A DNA stretch of 64,000 nucleotides from Enterobacter cancerogenus (GTDB taxonomy: Bacteria; Pseudomonadota; Gammaproteobacteria; Enterobacterales; Enterobacteriaceae): NCBI GenBank assembly GCA_000773965.1, contig JRUP01000027.1, positions 1-64,000 of the forward strand, given 5' to 3'. Numbering within the stretch: the stretch's first letter is position 1; each line of letters starts with the position of its first letter. A program made the translations under genes and the position numbers. A model generated the notes under the pieces. That model made no database searches and was not told where the DNA came from. It saw only the letters and a list, made by a program, of their open reading frames with translations. This document shows, piece after piece, positions 7,595 through 17,226 of this stretch.

Positions 7595-8851
7595 ATGATG
7601 AGTAAAACGCGGTTTTCAGTCTCACGTCGTCAGTTCCTGCTGGGTAGCGCGGTGGTAGGAGGCAGTTATTTACTGCCGGGCTTACGCAATGCGGTATGGG
7701 CTGCCGGTTCAGATGCGCCCGAAAAAAGCAGCGTGCGCGTGGGCTTTATTCCACTCACTGACTGCGCTCCGGTGGTGATGGCTTCTGTAAAAGGTTTTGA
7801 TAAGAAGTACGGTCTGACGCTACAGCCGAGTAAAGAAGCCAGTTGGGCGGCGGTGCGCGACAAACTCACAGCCGGAGAGCTGGATGCGGCACACGCGCTG
7901 TATGGCATGATCTACGGCTTACAGCTGGGCGCAGCAGGGCCACAACACGACATGGCTAACCTGATGACGTTGAATAACAACGGTCAGGCCATCACGCTCG
8001 CCAATCAACTAAAAGAGCAGAAGGTCACTGATGCCACCAGCTTGCAAAAGCTGATCGCCAGCCAGGCGAAAGGCACGTTCACCTTCGCGCACACCTTCCC
8101 GACCAGCACTCACGCCATGTGGCTCTATTACTGGCTGGCAAGCGCCGGTATCGATCCGTTTGAGGATGTGCGCACCGTGGTGGTGCCGCCGCCGCAGATG
8201 GTGATGAACATGAAGATGGGCAACATGAGCGGCTTCTGCGTGGGCGAGCCATGGAATCAGCGCGCCATCAGCGACAACATCGGTTTTACCGCCACCACCA
8301 CGCAGCAAATCTGGCCCGATCATCCGGAAAAAATCCTCGCCACTCGCGCGCAATGGGTGCAAGAGAACCCTAACACCGCGCGCGCTATGACCGCAGCCGT
8401 GCTGGAAGCCGCACGCTGGATCGATGCGTCGGATGAAAACCGCAAAGAGACCGCCGCCGTATTAGCCGGGCGCGCATGGATCAATACCAAAGTTGAAACC
8501 TTAGAAGGGCGCATGCTCGGCCAGTACGAAAACGGTCTCGGCCAGCAATGGCAGGACGCGCACGCCATGCGCTTCTTCCATGATGGCGAAGTGAGCTATC
8601 CGTGGATCTCCGATGGCATGTGGTTCCTGACGCAGATGAAGCGCTGGGGCATGGTGAAGACCGCTCCTGATTACGCCGCCGTTGCCCGTCAAATCAACCG
8701 TATCGACATCTATAAACAAGCCGCCAGCGCAGTGGGAGGCGTCTCCGTGCCGTCCAGTGAAATGCGCAGCAGCACGCTTATTGACGGCAAAGTGTGGGAC
8801 GGCAGCAACCCCGCCGCTTATGCCGACAGCTTTGCCATTAAACGCAGTTAA
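7595..8851 (+). CDS. nasF: nitrate ABC transporter, periplasmic substrate-binding protein
   Basis: This 418-residue protein has a twin-arginine signal (SRRQFLLGSAVVGG) followed by mature sequence starting near residue 37. The rest is the NrtA/NasF/SsuA-type nitrate-binding fold, with motifs such as VGFIPLTDCAPVV and CVGEPWNQRA that are typical of NrtA. Tat export would suit folding in the cytoplasm before secretion. It is the first gene of the nas operon and is followed by the permease after 11 bp. Two adjacent ATGs (7595 and 7598) are possible starts; AGGAA precedes them. Confidence 0.92.
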   Translation: MMSKTRFSVSRRQFLLGSAVVGGSYLLPGLRNAVWAAGSDAPEKSSVRVGFIPLTDCAPVVMASVKGFDKKYGLTLQPSKEASWAAVRDKLTAGELDAAHALYGMIYGLQLGAAGPQHDMANLMTLNNNGQAITLANQLKEQKVTDATSLQKLIASQAKGTFTFAHTFPTSTHAMWLYYWLASAGIDPFEDVRTVVVPPPQMVMNMKMGNMSGFCVGEPWNQRAISDNIGFTATTTQQIWPDHPEKILATRAQWVQENPNTARAMTAAVLEAARWIDASDENRKETAAVLAGRAWINTKVETLEGRMLGQYENGLGQQWQDAHAMRFFHDGEVSYPWISDGMWFLTQMKRWGMVKTAPDYAAVARQINRIDIYKQAASAVGGVSVPSSEMRSSTLIDGKVWDGSNPAAYADSFAIKRS

Positions 8852-8862
8852 GTGAGGTCAGC

Positions 8863-9738
8863 ATGAAATCTGAAGCCCGCACGCTAAAACCCGCGGCGCC
8901 TGTCGTCGCTCAACCGGCGCAGGTTATTGCGCTTAAGGTGCCACAGATACCGCGCGCTCGTCAGCGCTGGCTGCAGCCGCTGCTACAACGACTGATCCCG
9001 GCGAGTTGCGGTGTGATTTTGCTGCTGTTTGTCTGGCAGCTGGCATCAATGTCGAGCAAAGGCTTCCCTACTCCATATGCCACTTGGCAGGCGGCCGTCA
9101 CGCTGTTCGCTGACCCTTTCTATAACAACGGGCCCAACGACGAGGGCATTGGATGGAACATCATCGCCTCGCTGCAACGCGTGGCGGTGGGTTTTGGGCT
9201 GGCAGCGCTGGTGGGCATCCCAGCCGGTTTCCTGATTGGCCGCTTCACCTTTGTGGCGCGCATGTTTAATCCAATCATCGCGCTGCTGCGTCCGGTCAGC
9301 CCACTGGCGTGGTTGCCGATTGGCCTGCTGCTGTTCCAGCGTGCGGAACCCGCTTCCAGCTGGACCATTTTCATCTGCTCAATCTGGCCGATGGTGATCA
9401 ACACCGCCGAGGGCGTGCAGCGCATCCCGCAGGATTACCTCAACGTCGCCCGCGTGCTGCAACTCAACGAATGGACGGTGATGCGCCGCATCCTGCTCCC
9501 GGCGGTATTGCCCGCCGTGCTCACCGGGATGCGCCTGTCGATGGGCATTGCCTGGCTGGTGATCGTCGCCGCCGAGATGCTGACCGGTGGTCTCGGGATT
9601 GGCTTCTGGATCTGGAACGAGTGGAACAACCTCAATGTGGAAAACATCCTGATCGCCATCGTAATGATCGGCGTGATTGGGCTGTTGCTGGAGCAGTCAC
9701 TGATGCTGCTGGCACGTCGTTTTAGCTGGGATAAATAA
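8863..9738 (+). CDS. nasE: nitrate ABC transporter permease
   Basis: This 291-residue inner-membrane protein of the NrtB/NasE family has a cytoplasmic N-terminal extension rich in Ala, Pro and Arg, about six membrane segments, and a BPD-type permease core. The EAA-like loop that contacts the ATPase is visible around residues 185-205 (INTAEGVQRIPQDYLNVARV). It would pass nitrate or nitrite across the inner membrane with NasF and NasD. AGTGAGGTCAGC precedes the ATG and the gene follows nasF by 11 bp. Confidence 0.92.
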   Translation: MKSEARTLKPAAPVVAQPAQVIALKVPQIPRARQRWLQPLLQRLIPASCGVILLLFVWQLASMSSKGFPTPYATWQAAVTLFADPFYNNGPNDEGIGWNIIASLQRVAVGFGLAALVGIPAGFLIGRFTFVARMFNPIIALLRPVSPLAWLPIGLLLFQRAEPASSWTIFICSIWPMVINTAEGVQRIPQDYLNVARVLQLNEWTVMRRILLPAVLPAVLTGMRLSMGIAWLVIVAAEMLTGGLGIGFWIWNEWNNLNVENILIAIVMIGVIGLLLEQSLMLLARRFSWDK

Positions 9739-9745
9739 GGGGCCG

Positions 9746-10537
9746 ATGATGAATCCGATTATTCGCGTACAGCAGGTGAGTCAGCGTTTTAACACCGCCA
9801 GCGGTGAATTTCTGGCACTCGATAACGTTAGCTTCGATATCCACGCGGGTGAAACATTGAGCCTGATTGGCCACTCCGGCTGCGGTAAATCCACTTTGCT
9901 CAATCTGATCGCCGGCTTAACTCAACCGAGCAGCGGCGTGTTGCTGTGTGAGAACCGCGAAATCAGCGGCCCCGGCCCTGAGCGTGCGGTGGTGTTCCAG
10001 AATCATTCGCTGCTGCCGTGGCTCACCGCTTATCAAAACGTCGAACTGGCGGTGCAACAGGTGTTTAAAGGGCAGATGAACAAGCGCGAGATGAGCGAGT
10101 GGATCGAACACAACCTCAATCGTGTGCAGATGGGCCATGCCATGCACAAGCGCCCCTCGGAAATCTCCGGTGGCATGAAGCAGCGCGTCGGTATTGCGCG
10201 TGCGCTGGCGATGAAACCGCGCGTGCTGCTGTTGGATGAGCCGTTCGGCGCGCTCGACGCCTTAACGCGTGCCCACTTGCAAGACAGCGTGATGCGTATC
10301 CAGCAGGAGCTAAAAACCACCATTGTGCTGATCACTCATGACGTAGATGAAGCGGTGTTGTTATCGGATCGCGTGCTGATGATGACCAACGGACCGGCGG
10401 CGCAGGTGGGTGAGATCCTCGCTATCGATCTGCCGCGCCCGCGTTCACGCGTGGCGCTGGCCGATGAGCCGCGCTATCACCAGCTACGCCAGCAGATCCT
10501 GCATTTCCTCTACGAAAAACAGACGGCAGTGGCGTAA
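9746..10537 (+). CDS. nasD: nitrate ABC transporter ATP-binding protein
   Basis: This 263-residue ABC ATPase of the NrtC/NrtD/SsuB group shows Walker A GHSGCGKST (about residues 42-50), signature SGGMKQRVGIARAL (about 140) and Walker B VLLLDEPFGALD (about 160). The switch His is in LITHDVDEA. It lacks the extra C-terminal substrate-binding-like domain of NrtC, so it is the simple NrtD/NasD form. It starts 7 bp after nasE and ends 10 bp before the fusion reductase gene. An ATG at 9749 is an equally good start. Confidence 0.92.
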   Translation: MMNPIIRVQQVSQRFNTASGEFLALDNVSFDIHAGETLSLIGHSGCGKSTLLNLIAGLTQPSSGVLLCENREISGPGPERAVVFQNHSLLPWLTAYQNVELAVQQVFKGQMNKREMSEWIEHNLNRVQMGHAMHKRPSEISGGMKQRVGIARALAMKPRVLLLDEPFGALDALTRAHLQDSVMRIQQELKTTIVLITHDVDEAVLLSDRVLMMTNGPAAQVGEILAIDLPRPRSRVALADEPRYHQLRQQILHFLYEKQTAVA

Positions 10538-10547
10538 GGAGCGGGCG

Positions 10548-13500
10548 ATGACTCAGCAGCTGGTGGTGATCGGTAACGGGATGGCGGCGATGCGCATGGT
10601 GGAAACCTTGCTGCAACGTGCGCCGGGCCGCTATGCCATCACGGTGATTGGCCGTGAAGCACAGGGCAATTACAACCGCGTCATGCTGTCACCCGTGCTG
10701 TCTGGGGAAAAAGCCTTCGCTGACACGCTGATCCACACGCCGGAATGGTATGTCGCACATGACGTACAACTGCTGATGGGGGAAGAAGCGCTGCAGGTGG
10801 ATCTCATTGCGCGGACGGTGTTCACCGATCAACGCACGCTGCACTGGGATCAGCTGGTGTTCGCCTGTGGATCCCAACCCCGTATGCCGGATCTGCCGGG
10901 GGTCGAACACCCACAGGTTTTAGGTTTCCGCACGCTGCGCGATGTCGACACCATGCTGGCGCAGGATGGCCCGGTGGTGGTGCTGGGCGGCGGGTTGATT
11001 GGCGTGGAAGCCGCTGCGGCGCTGCGTCTGCGCGGGCGCGATGTCACGCTGCTGCATCATCGTCCGTGGCTGTTGGATCGCCAACTGGATCAACAGGCGG
11101 GTGCACTACTGACACAGCATCTTACTGAGCGCGGTATCTACTGCCGCCTCGGCGTATCGCTGCAATCGATCCATCGCGCTCACGTGACGCTCACCGATGG
11201 CACGTTACTGCCCGCGCAGCAGGTGGTGATGGCGATTGGCGTGGTGCCTGAAATCGCCCTGGCGCAGCAGGCTGGCGTGCCATGCCAGCGCGGCATCATC
11301 GTTAACCGTCAGCTGCAAACTCAGGTCGTTAACGTCTATGCCCTCGGCGAATGCTGTGAAATCGACGGGCAGACCTTTGGCCTGGTGGCGCCGTGCCTCG
11401 CTCAGGCCGACGTGCTGGCAGCACAGCTTGCTGATGAACCGATGGCGGATTTTCACTATCAGGAGAGCGGTACCCGTCTCAAAGTCACCGGCATTGAGAT
11501 GTTCAGCGCGGGCGACATCCGTGAAGGCGATTCTATCACCAGTTTTGATCCTTTCGACGGTCACTATCGCCGTCTGTTCTTGCGCGATGGCGCCCTGCGC
11601 GGCGTGCTGCTGTTTGGCGACAGTCAGGGCGCCAGTTTGCTGCTAACCCAATTACAACAGGCAGAACACGTGGACATTCACGCGCTGTTTGGTCTGGACA
11701 ATCCCTTAACGCAGCCGTGTGCTGCAGGAAGCAATGTGATGAGCAAACCTCTTCTCGCCGTGGTGGGCCACGGTATGGTCAGCCACCATTTTCTTGAGCA
11801 GCTGGTGATTCGTGAACTGCATCAGCACTATCACATCGTGGTGTATGGCGACGAGCCGCAGATGGCCTATGACCGCGTGCATCTCACCGAATACTTCACT
11901 GGCAAAAGTGCTGACGATCTCTCGCTGGTGAGCGAGAACTTCTTCGAACAACACGGGATAGAATTGCGCACGGGTTGCGAAGTGCTGGCGATTGATACCG
12001 ACAAGCGCAGCCTGCGCGATGCCAGCGGTGCTGAGCTGGCATGGGACAAACTGGTGCTGGCCACCGGATCGATGCCGTTTGTGCCGCCGGTGCCAGGACG
12101 CGAAAGCCCACGCTGTTTTGTCTATCGCACTCTGGCCGATCTCGATGCGATTGCCGCCTGCACCAAACAGGCCACGCGCGGCGTGGTGATCGGCGGAGGT
12201 TTGCTGGGTTTGGAAGCGGCCAACGCCCTGAAGCAACTCGGGCTGGAAACTCACGTAGTGGAGTTTGCCCCGCGTCTGATGGCGGTGCAGTTGGATGATG
12301 GCGGGGCGCAAATGCTGCGCGGCAAAATCAGCGCACTGGGCGTGCAGATCCATACCAGCAAACAGACCGAAGCGATTGAAAGCCAGCCGGACGGCAGCGT
12401 GCACCTGCGCTTTGCAGATGGTAGCGTACTGGAAACCGATCTGATTGTGTTCTCGGCCGGTATCCGACCACGCGATGCACTAGCGCGTGCGGCGGGCATT
12501 CAACTCGGCGAGCGGGGTGGCATTGCCATCAACGACGGCTGTGAAACCAACGTGGCCGGCGTGTATGCGATTGGCGAGTGTGCGCTGTGGCAAGGGCAGG
12601 TATTTGGTTTGGTGGCACCGGGCTATCAGATGGCGCGTGTGCTGGCAGCTCAACTGGCGCAGGAGGAGCTGGCATTCAGCGGCGCAGATATGAGCACCAA
12701 ACTCAAACTGCTCGGTGTGGAAGTGGCCTCGTTTGGTGATGCGCATGGCCGCACCGCTGACAGTCAGAGCTATCACTGGACTGACAATCCGAAAGGCATC
12801 TACAAAAAACTGGTGGTGTGCAAAGACAGCAAAACCCTGCTCGGCGGTGTGCTGGTGGGGGACAGCGGTGATTACAGCAGTCTGCTACAGATGATGCTCA
12901 ACAAGATGCCGCTGCCGAGTGAACCAGAAAGCCTGATCCTGCCGCAGCTGGCCGGGGCACCCTCCAAAGCGTTGGGGGTAGCGGCGTTGCCGGAAGCCGC
13001 GCAGATCTGCTCCTGCCACAACGTCAGCAAAGGAGATATTTGTGCCGCCGTGCAGGGCGGTTGCGGTGATATGGCCGCCATCAAAAGCTGCACCAAAGCC
13101 GCTACTGGCTGTGGCGGCTGCAGCGCACTGGTGAAACAGGTGATGGAACTGGAGCTGGCGAACCAGGGCGTGGTGGTCAAAAAGGATATCTGCGAGCACT
13201 TTGCTTACTCACGCCAGGAACTGTATCACCTGATGCGCGTCGGCAATATCACCACCTTTGATCAACTGATCCAGCAGCATGGTCGTGGTCACGGTTGTGA
13301 AGTGTGCAAGCCGCTGGCGGGCTCGCTGCTGGCCTCGTGCTGGAACGAATATCTGCTTAAACCCCAGCATCTGCCGTTGCAGGATACTAATGACCGCTAC
13401 TTTGCCAATATTCAGAAAGATGGCACTTACTCGGTGGTGCCGCGCGTGCCTGCCGGAGAAATCACGCCTAAGGGGCTGATTGCCATTGGCGAAGTGGCGG

Positions 13501-14615
13501 CCCGTTACGATCTCTACACCAAAATCACTGGCGGCCAGCGCATCGATCTGTTTGGTGCACGGCTGGATCAGTTGCCCGACATCTGGGAAACACTGATCGC
13601 TGCTGGCTTCGAGACCGGCCACGCCTACGGCAAATCGCTGCGCACCGTAAAGTCCTGTGTCGGCTCAACCTGGTGTCGTTATGGCGTGCAGGATTCCACC
13701 GCTTTCGCTATCGCACTGGAGAATCGCTACAAAGGGCTGCGTGCGCCACACAAAATCAAAATGGCGGTGTCGGGCTGCACACGTGAGTGTGCGGAGGCAC
13801 AGAGCAAAGACATTGGGGTGATCGCCACCGACAAAGGCTGGAACCTCTATGTGTGCGGCAACGGCGGCATGAAACCGCGTCATGCCGATCTGTTCGCCAG
13901 CGATCTGGATGATGAAACCCTGCTGCGCTATGTCGATCGTATTCTGATGTTTTATGTGCGCACCGCCGACCGTCTGCAGCGCACCAGCGTGTGGATGGAT
14001 AACATGGAGGGCGGACTGGATTACCTGCGCAGCGTAATTATCGAGGATGCCCTCGGTATCGGCGACATGCTGGAGCAGGAGATGCAGCTGGTGGTGGATC
14101 GCTACCAGTGCGAGTGGCAAAGCACGCTGCAGGATCCTTCACGCCGCGCATTGTTCAGTGCAACAGTCAACAGTGAGCAAGCGGATGAAACCCTAAACTA
14201 TGTGCGCGTGCGCGACCAGCGACAACCCGCGGCCATGGACATCATTCCAGTGACAACGCTGCCTGCTGAACCCTGGAGCGCCATTTGTGATGTGGCGTCA
14301 ATTCCTGAGGCAACAGGGATGGGCGCGCGACTGGGTGGGCAGCGTGTCGCGCTGTTCCGTTTTGGTGAAGCAATCTACGCGCTGGAGGATATTGAGCCGG
14401 GCACGCAGGCCAGCGTATTGTCGCGCGGCATTCTCGGCGATGTGGCGGGCGAACCGGTGGTGATCTCTCCGCTGTATAAGCAGCGGGTTCGGTTACGCGA
14501 TGGACAGAGTCTGGATAATGCCGAGCACCAACTGCGCTGCTGGCCGGTACGCGTGGATGGCGGCAAAGTGTGGCTCGGTCATCAACCTATTCTCGCGCTC
14601 GCGGCAGCATCATGA
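10548..14615 (+). CDS. nasB: fused NasC-NasB assimilatory nitrite reductase with NirD-like tail
   Basis: One uninterrupted 1,355-residue frame joins proteins that are separate in Klebsiella. Residues 1-397 form a NasC-like FAD/NAD(P)H oxidoreductase (VVIGNGMAAMRMVE; second dinucleotide motif VVLGGGLIGVEAA). Residues 398-1355 form a NasB/NirB-type nitrite reductase of about 958 residues: another FAD/NAD(P)H module (LLAVVGHGMVSHH, VVIGGGLLGLEAANA), a BFD-like [2Fe-2S] domain (CSCHNVSKGD, CGGC), a siroheme/[4Fe-4S] domain (CVGSTWC near 1037, SGCTREC near 1075), and from about 1230 a NirD-like Rieske fold without Rieske ligands. It reduces nitrite to ammonium in the cytoplasm. The NasC half probably feeds electrons to NasA. 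It starts 10 bp after nasD, and its stop overlaps the nasA ATG. Confidence 0.9.
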   Translation: MTQQLVVIGNGMAAMRMVETLLQRAPGRYAITVIGREAQGNYNRVMLSPVLSGEKAFADTLIHTPEWYVAHDVQLLMGEEALQVDLIARTVFTDQRTLHWDQLVFACGSQPRMPDLPGVEHPQVLGFRTLRDVDTMLAQDGPVVVLGGGLIGVEAAAALRLRGRDVTLLHHRPWLLDRQLDQQAGALLTQHLTERGIYCRLGVSLQSIHRAHVTLTDGTLLPAQQVVMAIGVVPEIALAQQAGVPCQRGIIVNRQLQTQVVNVYALGECCEIDGQTFGLVAPCLAQADVLAAQLADEPMADFHYQESGTRLKVTGIEMFSAGDIREGDSITSFDPFDGHYRRLFLRDGALRGVLLFGDSQGASLLLTQLQQAEHVDIHALFGLDNPLTQPCAAGSNVMSKPLLAVVGHGMVSHHFLEQLVIRELHQHYHIVVYGDEPQMAYDRVHLTEYFTGKSADDLSLVSENFFEQHGIELRTGCEVLAIDTDKRSLRDASGAELAWDKLVLATGSMPFVPPVPGRESPRCFVYRTLADLDAIAACTKQATRGVVIGGGLLGLEAANALKQLGLETHVVEFAPRLMAVQLDDGGAQMLRGKISALGVQIHTSKQTEAIESQPDGSVHLRFADGSVLETDLIVFSAGIRPRDALARAAGIQLGERGGIAINDGCETNVAGVYAIGECALWQGQVFGLVAPGYQMARVLAAQLAQEELAFSGADMSTKLKLLGVEVASFGDAHGRTADSQSYHWTDNPKGIYKKLVVCKDSKTLLGGVLVGDSGDYSSLLQMMLNKMPLPSEPESLILPQLAGAPSKALGVAALPEAAQICSCHNVSKGDICAAVQGGCGDMAAIKSCTKAATGCGGCSALVKQVMELELANQGVVVKKDICEHFAYSRQELYHLMRVGNITTFDQLIQQHGRGHGCEVCKPLAGSLLASCWNEYLLKPQHLPLQDTNDRYFANIQKDGTYSVVPRVPAGEITPKGLIAIGEVAARYDLYTKITGGQRIDLFGARLDQLPDIWETLIAAGFETGHAYGKSLRTVKSCVGSTWCRYGVQDSTAFAIALENRYKGLRAPHKIKMAVSGCTRECAEAQSKDIGVIATDKGWNLYVCGNGGMKPRHADLFASDLDDETLLRYVDRILMFYVRTADRLQRTSVWMDNMEGGLDYLRSVIIEDALGIGDMLEQEMQLVVDRYQCEWQSTLQDPSRRALFSATVNSEQADETLNYVRVRDQRQPAAMDIIPVTTLPAEPWSAICDVASIPEATGMGARLGGQRVALFRFGEAIYALEDIEPGTQASVLSRGILGDVAGEPVVISPLYKQRVRLRDGQSLDNAEHQLRCWPVRVDGGKVWLGHQPILALAAAS

Positions 14616-17215
14616 AAACCACCTGTCCTTACTGCGGCGTGGGCTGTGGCGTAGAAATCCACGCGCCCGAACAGTCAGTGAGCGGGGACCGCCAGCATCC
14701 GGCGAACTTTGGCCGCCTGTGCGTGAAAGGCTCAGCGCTGGGTGAAACCTTGTCTCATGAAGGGCGTCTGTTGTGGCCGAAGATCAACGGTGAACGCGTC
14801 AGCATGGATCAGGCGCTGGATCATGTCGCACAAGGGCTGCGCCGTATCATCGATCAGCATGGCCCACAGGCAGTGGCGTTTTATGGCTCTGGCCAACTGC
14901 TGACTGAGGACTACTACACCGCCAACAAGCTAATGAAGGGCTTTATCGGCGCCGCCAATATCGATACCAACTCACGGCTCTGTATGGCTTCGGCGGTGGT
15001 GGGCTACAAACGGGCGTTTGGTGCCGATGCAGTGCCCTGCTGTTATGAAGATATCGAGCAGGCGGATATGGTGGTGCTGGTCGGTTCAAACGCGGCGTGG
15101 GCGCATCCGGTGGCGTGGCAGCGGCTGGTACAGGCGAAAACCGATCGACCAGAAATGCAGCTGGTGGTGGTCGACCCGCGTCGCACTGCCAGCTGTGATA
15201 TCGCCGATCTGCATTTGGCCCTGCAGCCGGGGTCGGACAGTGCGCTGTTCGCCGGGCTGCTTAACTGGCTGAGCGACAATGATGCGGTGGATGCAAGCAT
15301 GCTGCTCCATCTTTCCAACGTCGAAGCCACGCTGGCGGCCTGCAAGGCCTGGGATCTGGCCACAGTCGCCGCCGCCTGCCAGCTCAGCGAGCAGGACATC
15401 CTGGCCTTCTGGCAGCGGTTTGCCGCACATCCGCGCGTGCTCACGCTGTGGTGCATGGGCATTAACCAGTCGCAAACCGGCAGTGACAACAACAATGCCA
15501 TCATCAATGCCCATCTGCTTAGCGGAAAAATCGGCTACGCAGGCGCGGGTCCTTTTTCATTAACCGGACAGCCGAACGCCATGGGCGGGCGTGAGGTCGG
15601 TGGCCTGGCCAATCAGCTGGCGGCGCATATGGGGTTCAGCGAAGAGGAAGTGGACCGTGTGAGTCGCTTCTGGAACAGCCCTCAGGTGGCGCGTCAGCCA
15701 GGTTTAACGGCGGTAAATCTGTTCAATGCGATTGATCGTGGCGAGGTCAAAGCAGTGTGGATCATGGGCACTAATCCGGCGGTATCGATGCCTGAGGGGA
15801 ATCGTGTCGCTCAGGCTTTAGCCAGATGCGGGCTGGTGGTGGTGTCGGAAGTGAGCGCGCGCAGTGATACCGCTGATTTAGCTGATGTTCTACTACCTGC
15901 ACAAGGATGGGGCGAAAAGAACGGCACGGTGACCAACTCCGAGCGGCGTATCTCACGCCAGCGCAGCTTTATTGCCCCGGCTGGCGAGGCGAAACCTGAC
16001 TGGTGGTTACTGGCGCAGGTGGCGCAGCGTCTGGGCTATGCCGAAGCCTTTGCCTGGCAGCATCCCAGCGAAATCTTTGCCGAACATGCCGCGCTGTCTG
16101 GCTTTGAAAATCAAGGCCGTCGCGCCTTCGACATTAGCGCCCTGGCGCAGATCACGCGTGAGCAATATGACCAGCTCGCGCCCGTTCAGTGGCCGCTCAA
16201 TGATGGCGCACCGAGTGGCACCGCACGGCTGTTTGCCGATCGTCGTTTCTTCCACGCGGATGGCAAAGCGCGTTTGCTGCCGCCTGCCATCCCGATTAAG
16301 ACGCTCACCAGCGCGCGCTATCCCTTATTAATGAATACCGGACGCATTCGTGACCAGTGGCACACCATGACGCGCACCGGCAACGTGCCGCGCCTGATGC
16401 AGCATTACGATGAGCCTTTTGTCGCGCTGCACCCGCACGATGCGGCGGCACATGGCCTAAGTCAGGGCGATCTCACTCGCGTGCAGTCGGCATTGGGCTG
16501 GTGGAGTGGTCGTGTGGTGATCGACAGTGGCTTAACGCGCGGCCAGCTGTTTATCCCGATGCACTGGACGCGTCAGTTTAGTGCGCAGGCGAATGTTGAC
16601 GGCTTAGTGGCGGCTCACTGCTGTCCTGACTCGGGGCAACCTGCGTTGAAGCAGACCGCAGTGCGTTTGCAACCGCTGCGTCCAACGTGGCAAGGGTGGT
16701 TATTCTTGCCGGAGGTGATCACGCCACCGCAACTGCTGTATTGGTCGCGTGCGCCGCAACAGGGTGTACAGCGTTATGTGCTGGCGGGTGAGGCGCAGGC
16801 AGCAGATTGGTCGATGAAGCTACCTGCTATGCAGGAACTGCAGTGGCAACAGGCGCAGGCGGGACAGCAGTTACACATGCTGGGCTGGCGCAGCGGACGT
16901 TTAGTGTGTGCGTTTTATGCCGCGCCCTGGCTGCCAGAAATTGATCATGGCTTCGTGGCGCGAGCCTTCACGGAGACGCCAACGTCTCCGCAGCTGCGTC
17001 ATGCGCTATTGGGTGGGCGCCCGGCTCAGGGGGAAAGCCAGGGCCGGACAATTTGCAGCTGTTTCGGCGTGGGAGAAGTGGCGATCCGTCGGGCGATCGA
17101 GCAGGGCTGCGACTCGCCAGCGGCACTCGGTGTCGCGTTAAAGTGCGGCACCAACTGTGGTTCCTGTATTCCGGAGCTAAAAAACTTACTGGCAGCCCTG
17201 CGCGTGGCGCAGTAG
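14612..17215 (+). CDS. nasA: assimilatory nitrate reductase catalytic subunit
   Basis: This 867-residue cytoplasmic molybdenum enzyme begins MKTTCPYCGVGCGVE, the N-terminal [4Fe-4S] motif (Cys-X2-Cys-X3-Cys, fourth Cys in GRLCVKG near 47). The molybdopterin-guanine-dinucleotide domains follow, with TNSRLCMASAVVGYK and later the dinucleotide-binding part (PLLMNTGRIRDQWHTMTR). The last about 55 residues form a second BFD-like [2Fe-2S] domain (CSCFGVGE and CGTNCGSC), typical of enterobacterial NasA. It reduces nitrate to nitrite for NasB. The ATG overlaps the nasB stop (ATGA), which suggests translational coupling. Confidence 0.94.
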   Translation: MKTTCPYCGVGCGVEIHAPEQSVSGDRQHPANFGRLCVKGSALGETLSHEGRLLWPKINGERVSMDQALDHVAQGLRRIIDQHGPQAVAFYGSGQLLTEDYYTANKLMKGFIGAANIDTNSRLCMASAVVGYKRAFGADAVPCCYEDIEQADMVVLVGSNAAWAHPVAWQRLVQAKTDRPEMQLVVVDPRRTASCDIADLHLALQPGSDSALFAGLLNWLSDNDAVDASMLLHLSNVEATLAACKAWDLATVAAACQLSEQDILAFWQRFAAHPRVLTLWCMGINQSQTGSDNNNAIINAHLLSGKIGYAGAGPFSLTGQPNAMGGREVGGLANQLAAHMGFSEEEVDRVSRFWNSPQVARQPGLTAVNLFNAIDRGEVKAVWIMGTNPAVSMPEGNRVAQALARCGLVVVSEVSARSDTADLADVLLPAQGWGEKNGTVTNSERRISRQRSFIAPAGEAKPDWWLLAQVAQRLGYAEAFAWQHPSEIFAEHAALSGFENQGRRAFDISALAQITREQYDQLAPVQWPLNDGAPSGTARLFADRRFFHADGKARLLPPAIPIKTLTSARYPLLMNTGRIRDQWHTMTRTGNVPRLMQHYDEPFVALHPHDAAAHGLSQGDLTRVQSALGWWSGRVVIDSGLTRGQLFIPMHWTRQFSAQANVDGLVAAHCCPDSGQPALKQTAVRLQPLRPTWQGWLFLPEVITPPQLLYWSRAPQQGVQRYVLAGEAQAADWSMKLPAMQELQWQQAQAGQQLHMLGWRSGRLVCAFYAAPWLPEIDHGFVARAFTETPTSPQLRHALLGGRPAQGESQGRTICSCFGVGEVAIRRAIEQGCDSPAALGVALKCGTNCGSCIPELKNLLAALRVAQ

Positions 17216-17226
17216 CGGAGAACTTC

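Noticed and set aside
11706..12404. Minus-strand 232-codon open frame
   Set aside because: It is antisense to the NasB FAD domain with typical shadow composition.
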